DNA of 18,732 nucleotides, taken from assembly GCA_030699485.1 (NCBI GenBank), contig JAUYMM010000078.1, positions 1 to 18,732 on the forward strand, read 5' to 3'. The notes under the pieces were generated by a model that was not told the origin of the DNA, searched no databases, and saw nothing but the letters and a program-made list of their open reading frames with translations. The number at the start of each line of letters is the position of its first letter. Position 1 is the first letter of the stretch. Position numbers and translations under genes: made by a program. Of the stretch, positions 14,704 to 18,732 are shown in pieces. Origin of the DNA: Candidatus Woesebacteria bacterium. Its GTDB lineage: Bacteria > Patescibacteriota > Microgenomatia > UBA8517.

Positions 14704-15399
14704 ATGGATAATACAAAAAAGTTTCTTCCTATTATACTTCTTGGAGTTGGTATCTTAATATTGATCTTGGTATTTGTTTTTATCAAAAACAAAAAAAGTG
14801 CGGTAGTAGTTGACGATAATGACGCTCTTATTGAAATTGCTTTTATTGATCGACCATTTGCATCTTTAACTCCAACATCTGATGGACGTTATATCAACTT
14901 AAAAATCGATAAAATTACCTTACCTAAGGCAGTTTCCCTTGATTATGAGTTACTTTATACATTGCCTGATGGGAGAACACAGGGAGTACCTGGTACAGTT
15001 GATTTAAAAGGAGAGACTTCATTTGAAAGGAAGCTTTTGTTAGGCTCAGAGTCATCAGGTAAATTTAGATATGATGAAGGTGTAACTGATGGTAGTTTAA
15101 CTATAAGGTTAAGAGATTCAAAAGGAAAGTTATTAGCAAAGTTTTCTACAAAATGGCACCTACAATCAACTGACATGGAATTAACTTCAATTGATCAAGA
15201 CTTTACCTATGTTTTGGATAAAAAGCCAACTGCTGGCTTTTTCATAACCATGGAAACATTTGGTTTACCTCGCCTCGAAGAGGCGGGATTACCCGAGTCA
15301 GTTTCTTCAGGTCCATATGGAATCTTTACATCAGATACTCTTCCTTCAGGTACTGCTGAGGGTTGGCAAGTAATCTCCACCAATATATTTTTTAAATAA
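14704..15399 (+). CDS. Membrane-anchored extracytoplasmic protein of unknown function
   Basis: A 231-residue protein with a short basic start (MDNTKKF), a single transmembrane helix (residues ~8-28), a KNKK boundary and an extracytoplasmic region rich in beta-type alternation. That region includes LDYELLYTLPDGRTQGVPGTV and a C-terminal FFITMETFGLP...SSGPYGIFTSDTLPSG...WQVIST. The topology resembles anchored surface beta-sandwich proteins, and I recognise no named domain. Residues around PRLEEAGLPESV are encoded by palindrome D, inserted in frame between GLP and VSSGPYGIF. It has its own likely promoter, and 129 bases separate it from mraZ. Its place next to the cell-division cluster suggests an envelope role, which is inference only. 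Confidence 0.8.
   Translation: MDNTKKFLPIILLGVGILILILVFVFIKNKKSAVVVDDNDALIEIAFIDRPFASLTPTSDGRYINLKIDKITLPKAVSLDYELLYTLPDGRTQGVPGTVDLKGETSFERKLLLGSESSGKFRYDEGVTDGSLTIRLRDSKGKLLAKFSTKWHLQSTDMELTSIDQDFTYVLDKKPTAGFFITMETFGLPRLEEAGLPESVSSGPYGIFTSDTLPSGTAEGWQVISTNIFFK
15269..15297 (+). repeat. REP-like palindromic element D (in-frame in the 14704 gene)
   Basis: GC-rich stretch with CGCCTC (15271-15276), loop GAA, GAGGCG (15280-15285), overlapping a second palindrome CGGG-ATTA-CCCG (15284-15295). As in elements A and B, a central arm can pair with the arm on either side. On the minus strand its TAATCCCG resembles the TAATCCAC of element B. The stem sequence otherwise differs, so membership of the same family is inferred from architecture. 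Confidence 0.5.
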
Positions 15400-15435
15400 A
15401 TTAACCCCTCTTAATATCTTTTGTGAAATTAGTAC

Positions 15436-15464
15436 TTGACAGACCGTGAAAGAAATATCAAAAT
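15436..15464 (+). promoter_or_regulatory. Probable promoter of the mraZ-rsmH-ftsL-ftsI operon
   Basis: A perfect TTGACA -35 (15436-15441), a 17-base spacer and a CAAAAT -10 (15459-15464) precede mraZ. The predicted start near 15471 gives a leader of about 58 bases that contains the repeated ATGGT boxes. The remaining bases of the 129-base gap (15400-15435 and 15488-15528) show no further structure I can support. Confidence 0.55.
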
Positions 15465-15490
15465 GGTTAGTAATGGTGAAAGATGGTAAC
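15462..15490 (+). promoter_or_regulatory. Probable MraZ operator: three 10-bp-spaced ATGGT boxes
   Basis: ATGGT occurs at 15463-15467, 15473-15477 and 15483-15487, exactly one helical turn apart, overlapping and just downstream of the predicted -10. MraZ proteins bind three or four direct repeats with 10-bp spacing upstream of their own gene (TGGGN repeats in E. coli), so autoregulation of the division cluster is expected. Confidence 0.65.
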
Positions 15491-15528
15491 ATCTCGAACC
15501 AATTTAAAACTGCCCTAGAAAAAAAGCT

Positions 15529-15960
15529 ATGTTAACAGGAAGCTACATGGGAGTTTTAAGCGATTCGCGAAGAGTCGCAGTACCTAAAAAATTTTTAGTT
15601 GATTTGGGGGAAAGCCCTATTGTTGCTAAATGGTATGAAGATTGTCTTGTGTTAGTAAGTAGCCAGTTTTTAGAAGAATTAATTAATAAATTAACTGGTG
15701 AAAAAAAAGCAACAGATCTAGGGATGCGTGATATTGAAAGATTTATCATTGGATCTGCTTTTGAAGTTGAACCTGATGAGCAAGGAAGAGTGATAATACC
15801 AGAAATATTAAGTTTATACGCATTTTTAAACAAGGAAGTTGTTTTTGTAGGTCTTTTAGATAGAGTAGAAATTTGGTCAAAACAGATTTGGGACCAAAAG
15901 ACTGAAACACTAGCAAAAACTACTAAAGAATATATTGAAAATTTAAATAAACATGAATAA
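15529..15960 (+). CDS. mraZ: Transcriptional regulator MraZ
   Basis: DNA-binding regulator at the head of the division and cell-wall (dcw) cluster. The 143-residue protein has the duplicated SpoVT/AbrB-like fold. The first half has GSYMGVLSDSRRVAVPKKFL (a D-x-x-R-V-x-V-P variant of the usual DxKGRIxIP). The second half has FEVEPDEQGRVIIPEILSLYA, with conserved GR-V-I-I-P, then VFVGLLDRVEIWSKQIWD. MraZ forms ring-shaped oligomers and binds 10-bp repeats in its own promoter; three such repeats lie upstream at 15463-15487. The ATG at 15529 is the first suitable start; no strong ribosome binding site is present. The gene overlaps rsmH by eight bases. Confidence 0.93.
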   Translation: MLTGSYMGVLSDSRRVAVPKKFLVDLGESPIVAKWYEDCLVLVSSQFLEELINKLTGEKKATDLGMRDIERFIIGSAFEVEPDEQGRVIIPEILSLYAFLNKEVVFVGLLDRVEIWSKQIWDQKTETLAKTTKEYIENLNKHE

Positions 15961-16837
15961 GCAAAGCTTGGCCAGCTCCGCTGGTAAGTACCACGAGTCG
16001 GTGATGATTAAAGAGGTTTTGGAGAGTTTGCACCTAAGTAACAGGTTGCACCTTAAAACTGGTTCACAAATAATTGACGCAACGTTGGGTACAGGTGGTC
16101 ACACTGAGGCAATAGTTAAGGCTGGGGGGAAAGTATTAGGAATTGAGGCTGATCCCAAGATGTTAGATATTGCTAAGAAGCGAATTGGCCCGTCTAAAGC
16201 CGAGGCAAGCAAATTAGTCCTTGGTAATTTTTCTAATATAGAGCAAATTGCAAAAGACAATAATTTCGCAGAAGTTGATGGGATACTTTTTGATTTAGGT
16301 GTTTCAAATTTGCATTTTAAGGATGATGAAAGAGGATTTTCATTTAGTGATAGTGAGCAGGATCTAGACATGAGGCTTAATCCAGAAATACAGGGAGTTA
16401 AGGCATCAGATTTACTTAACGTGTTAGATCAGACACAGTTAACACAACTTTTTGGAAAAGTTCTAAGCCATAATGAATCAAAAAGAATTGCAGGTAGAAT
16501 AATGTCGGTTAGACCTATTAATAAAGTTTCAGAACTAATAAAACTTTTAGAAGGACTACCTCACAAAGAAAAGCTTAATCCTGCCACTTTACCAATGTTA
16601 GCTTTAAGAATTGCAGTTAATAGTGAACTAGATAACTTAAATGAAGTAATACCAACTGCTATTGGTTTACTTAAAAAGGGTGGAAAGTTATTAATTATTA
16701 CTTTTCATTCAGGTGAAGAAAAAATTGTACAAAAATATATGGAGAAAAGAACAAAAATTAGAATACCTAGTTATCAAGAAATAAACAGAAATGTTAGGTC
16801 AAGAAGTGCAAAATTATATGTATATACAAAAAATTAG
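15953..16837 (+). CDS. rsmH: 16S rRNA (cytosine1402-N4)-methyltransferase RsmH (MraW)
   Basis: S-adenosylmethionine-dependent enzyme that N4-methylates C1402 of 16S rRNA at the ribosomal P site. Motifs in order are YHESVMIKEVLESL at 13-26, the SAM loop IDATLGTGGHT at 41-51, FDLGVSNLHF, RGFSFSDSEQDLDMRLNP, ALRIAVNSELDNL, the catalytic-region LLIITFHSGEEKIV, and the closing RSRSAKLYVYTK. At 294 residues the length is normal. The first 12 residues (MNKQSLASSAGK) precede the conserved HESV and are largely encoded by the GC-rich palindrome E, so they look like an acquired extension. The gene overlaps mraZ by eight bases and the FtsL-like gene by 20. Confidence 0.95.
   Translation: MNKQSLASSAGKYHESVMIKEVLESLHLSNRLHLKTGSQIIDATLGTGGHTEAIVKAGGKVLGIEADPKMLDIAKKRIGPSKAEASKLVLGNFSNIEQIAKDNNFAEVDGILFDLGVSNLHFKDDERGFSFSDSEQDLDMRLNPEIQGVKASDLLNVLDQTQLTQLFGKVLSHNESKRIAGRIMSVRPINKVSELIKLLEGLPHKEKLNPATLPMLALRIAVNSELDNLNEVIPTAIGLLKKGGKLLIITFHSGEEKIVQKYMEKRTKIRIPSYQEINRNVRSRSAKLYVYTKN
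15972..15993 (+). repeat. Possible REP-like palindromic element E at the rsmH start
   Basis: CCAGC-TCC-GCTGG (15972-15984) overlaps a second palindrome TGGTA-AG-TACCA (15982-15993), again a shared middle arm with two alternative pairings. It is GC-rich against an AT-rich background and encodes the N-terminal extension of RsmH. Sequence similarity to elements A-C is low, so the assignment rests on architecture. Confidence 0.35.
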
Positions 16838-17093
16838 ATATATTTGGGCTATTAATTTGATACTGTTTGCAACGGTAGTTTTTCTAGGTATTGAACAAGC
16901 TGGAAGAGGAGCTGAAATATCAAACTTAGAAAATAAAATTGAATTATTAATTACAGAAAAAAGAGATTTGTCTGAAGGAATATTTAATTTCGGCGCAGAT
17001 ACAAAGATTGTCAAATTAAGCGAAGAATTAGGTTTTGTAAAACCTAATAATGTCTTTTATATTAAGACAGAAGATCTTTTTGCCCAAAAATGA
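16818..17093 (+). CDS. ftsL: FtsL-like cell-division protein
   Basis: Small bitopic membrane protein in the position of ftsL, between rsmH and ftsI. From the chosen ATG it has 91 residues: a short cytoplasmic start MYIQKIRY, one transmembrane helix (~9-25, WAINLILFATVVFLGI), a heptad-like coiled-coil stretch (EISNLENKIELLITEKRDL) and a short extracytoplasmic tail. FtsL works with FtsB/FtsQ in activating septal wall synthesis by FtsW-FtsI. Sequence conservation of FtsL is poor, so the call rests on topology, size and gene order. An ATG at 16791 is also open but would overlap rsmH by 47 bases and add nine residues. The stop overlaps ftsI as ATGA. Confidence 0.7.
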   Translation: MYIQKIRYIWAINLILFATVVFLGIEQAGRGAEISNLENKIELLITEKRDLSEGIFNFGADTKIVKLSEELGFVKPNNVFYIKTEDLFAQK

Positions 17094-18732
17094 GGCTTAA
17101 AATTACATCTCTTATCTTTAGCCTTTTTTTCCTAGCAATACTTTCAAAACTATTTTATTGGCAAGTTGTTAAAGGAAGTGAGTTAAAAAAAGAAGCAAGT
17201 TATCAATATAAAGGTACAAAAAAAATTACAGCTTCAAGAGGAAATATTTATGCAAACGACGGAACATGGCTTGCAGTAATGCGTACAAATTGGCTTCTTT
17301 TTGCAGAAAAGCCAAAAATATCTAATCCTAGAATAATTGCCAACTCTCTAGAGGATATATTAGAAGAAGATAGCGACAGTATATATGCTAAATTAACCAG
17401 AGACGGTGTTGTATGGTTGCCTATAAAACATAAAATAACTACAGAGCAGAAAGAAAAAATTGAAGACTTAAACATTTTAGGTCTGGGTTTTGAACCAGAA
17501 GAAACAAGATATTATCCTGAAGGATCAGCCTCAGCTCAGCTTTTGGGATTTGTAGGAAAAAATGATGAGGGTGATGATATTGGTTACTTTGGGCTTGAAG
17601 GTTATTATAATATTCCACTTTCTGGAAAGGATGGTTTTTTGCAAAGAGAGAAAGACTTAAGTGGCACCCCACTTTTATCAAGTGGTATATCTGAGATAAA
17701 TTCAATTACAGGAACCGACCTTTATACATATATAGATAAGAGAATCCAGAATTCTGTTGAAGAAAAACTTAAAGAAGGTATGGAAAAATATGGTGCCAAG
17801 GAAGGATCTGTTGTAGTCATGGATCCTAAAACTGGAGCAATTCTTGCCATGAGCTCGTACCCGTCATACGATCCAGCTCGTTACAATGAATACGATCAAT
17901 TATCTTACAAAAATCCTGCGATATCTGACACTTTTGAACCCGGATCGGTCTTTAAGGTTCTTGTTATGGCCGCAGGACTTGATACTAAAGTAATTGAGCC
18001 TGATACGATTTGTGATATCTGTGATAAACCTTTTAAAGTAGATAAATATTTTATTGAAACTTGGGATAAAAAATATCGTCCGGATTCAACAATGACTGAT
18101 GTTTTGGTTCATTCTGATAATGTTGGAATGAGTTTTATTGCGCAGCGTCTGGGAAGTGATACAATGTATGATTATTTGGATAAGTTTGGAATAGGCAAAT
18201 TAACAGAAATTGATCTTCAAGGAGAAAGTAATATTAAACTACGTAAAAAAGGTACATGGAACATTGTTGATCTTGCTACTAGTTCTTTTGGTCAAGGTGT
18301 TTCAGTGACCCCGATACAATTTATAAGAGCTGTTTCAGCAATTGCTAACAATGGATATCTTGCTTTACCTAAAGTCGTAAATACAGGAGAAAAAAATAAA
18401 GCTATTCAAATTATTTCAAAAGAAGCAGCAGATCAAACAACTTCTATGATGATTGAATCGGCAAAACGTGGCGAATCTCAATGGACTGATTTAAAAGGAT
18501 TTAGTGTTGCAGGTAAAACAGGTACAGCACAGATTCCAATTGCAGGACACTATGATGCTGATAAAACGATTGCGTCCTTTGTTGGATTTGCACCTGCCAA
18601 TAAACCAAAGTTTGTGATGCTAGTTACCCTAAAAGAGCCACAAAGTAGTCAGTGGGCATCAGAAACTGCAGCACCACTATGGTATTCTATTGCAAAGGAC
18701 TTATTTAATCACTTTGGCATCCAGCCAGAAAA
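17090..18732 (+). CDS. ftsI: Peptidoglycan transpeptidase FtsI (class B PBP), cut by window end
   Basis: Septal penicillin-binding protein that cross-links peptidoglycan during division. The frame starts at an ATGA overlap with the FtsL-like gene and is open to the last base, giving 547 codons without a stop. A transmembrane anchor (residues ~4-24, ITSLIFSLFFLAILSKLFYW) is followed by the pedestal motif ASRGNIYANDGTWLAV. The transpeptidase domain holds all three active-site motifs: S286-V-F-K289 in EPGSVFK, S342-D-N344, and K476-T-G478 in VAGKTGTAQ. The end of the transpeptidase domain, and any following PASTA repeats, lie outside the window. Its presence shows that the organism makes peptidoglycan. 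Confidence 0.95.
   Translation, partial: MRLKITSLIFSLFFLAILSKLFYWQVVKGSELKKEASYQYKGTKKITASRGNIYANDGTWLAVMRTNWLLFAEKPKISNPRIIANSLEDILEEDSDSIYAKLTRDGVVWLPIKHKITTEQKEKIEDLNILGLGFEPEETRYYPEGSASAQLLGFVGKNDEGDDIGYFGLEGYYNIPLSGKDGFLQREKDLSGTPLLSSGISEINSITGTDLYTYIDKRIQNSVEEKLKEGMEKYGAKEGSVVVMDPKTGAILAMSSYPSYDPARYNEYDQLSYKNPAISDTFEPGSVFKVLVMAAGLDTKVIEPDTICDICDKPFKVDKYFIETWDKKYRPDSTMTDVLVHSDNVGMSFIAQRLGSDTMYDYLDKFGIGKLTEIDLQGESNIKLRKKGTWNIVDLATSSFGQGVSVTPIQFIRAVSAIANNGYLALPKVVNTGEKNKAIQIISKEAADQTTSMMIESAKRGESQWTDLKGFSVAGKTGTAQIPIAGHYDADKTIASFVGFAPANKPKFVMLVTLKEPQSSQWASETAAPLWYSIAKDLFNHFGIQPE

Noticed and set aside
16180..16210. GC-richer patch in rsmH (around GPSKAEASK) as a further palindrome
   Set aside because: No arms with more than a few complementary bases were found; it lies in a variable loop of RsmH.
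1..18732. Recoded TGA (genetic code 25 or 4)
   Set aside because: Well-supported genes end at TGA with ATGA overlaps, for example at 2430-2432, 11705-11707 and 17091-17093, and no conserved domain needs TGA read-through apart from the single split GT4.
1..18732. CRISPR arrays, tRNA or rRNA genes, riboswitches
   Set aside because: No regularly spaced repeats with spacers, no cloverleaf-like segments and no gap large enough for an rRNA were seen; the largest gene-free gap is 129 bases.

Overview
AT-rich, gene-dense bacterial DNA (about 30% G+C by eye). TGA is used as an ordinary stop, often in ATGA overlaps, and most genes lack a clear Shine-Dalgarno sequence. The low G+C, dense overlapping gene-sets, a DUF4012 surface protein, a short RecO and a streamlined mraZ-rsmH-ftsL-ftsI cluster suggest a Patescibacteria/CPR bacterium, most likely Microgenomates. 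That assignment is inference; no rRNA or other phylogenetic marker was compared.

Region 1 (1-11707) is one co-directional surface-glycan cluster. It holds the tail of an unknown membrane protein, a GT2 glycosyltransferase, an O-antigen ligase/polymerase-like protein, a GT39-like lipid-linked sugar transferase, a GT4, a second GT2, a GT4 split into two ORFs at its domain hinge, a WbaZ-like GT4, ManC (GDP-mannose synthesis), a PglC/WcaJ-type phosphoglycosyltransferase and a DUF4012 membrane protein. Up to manC each gene overlaps the next or is separated by a base or two. The expected logic is that ManC supplies GDP-mannose, the phosphoglycosyltransferase primes undecaprenyl phosphate, the GTs extend the chain, and the ligase/GT39 proteins act on the outer face. 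No Wzx flippase, phosphomannomutase or PMI is seen.

Region 2 (11704-13905) continues by ATGA overlap into housekeeping genes: short recO, a small cupin and glycyl-tRNA synthetase.

Region 3 (13907-14703) is an accessory island. A minus-strand REP-associated tyrosine (Y1/HUH) transposase is bracketed by GC-rich palindromes. A nearly identical palindrome (35/37) lies 7 kb away, in frame inside the WbaZ-like GT gene. Two further palindromes with the same 'shared-arm' architecture but different sequence lie in frame inside the 14704 membrane-protein gene and at the start of rsmH. This resembles a REP/RAYT system whose palindromes also colonise coding sequence, as the Rickettsia palindromic elements do. 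It is the most interesting signal here.

Region 4 (14704-18732) holds a membrane-anchored protein of unknown function, then a promoter with three 10-bp-spaced ATGGT boxes (a probable MraZ operator), then mraZ, rsmH, an FtsL-like protein and a truncated-by-window ftsI (PBP).
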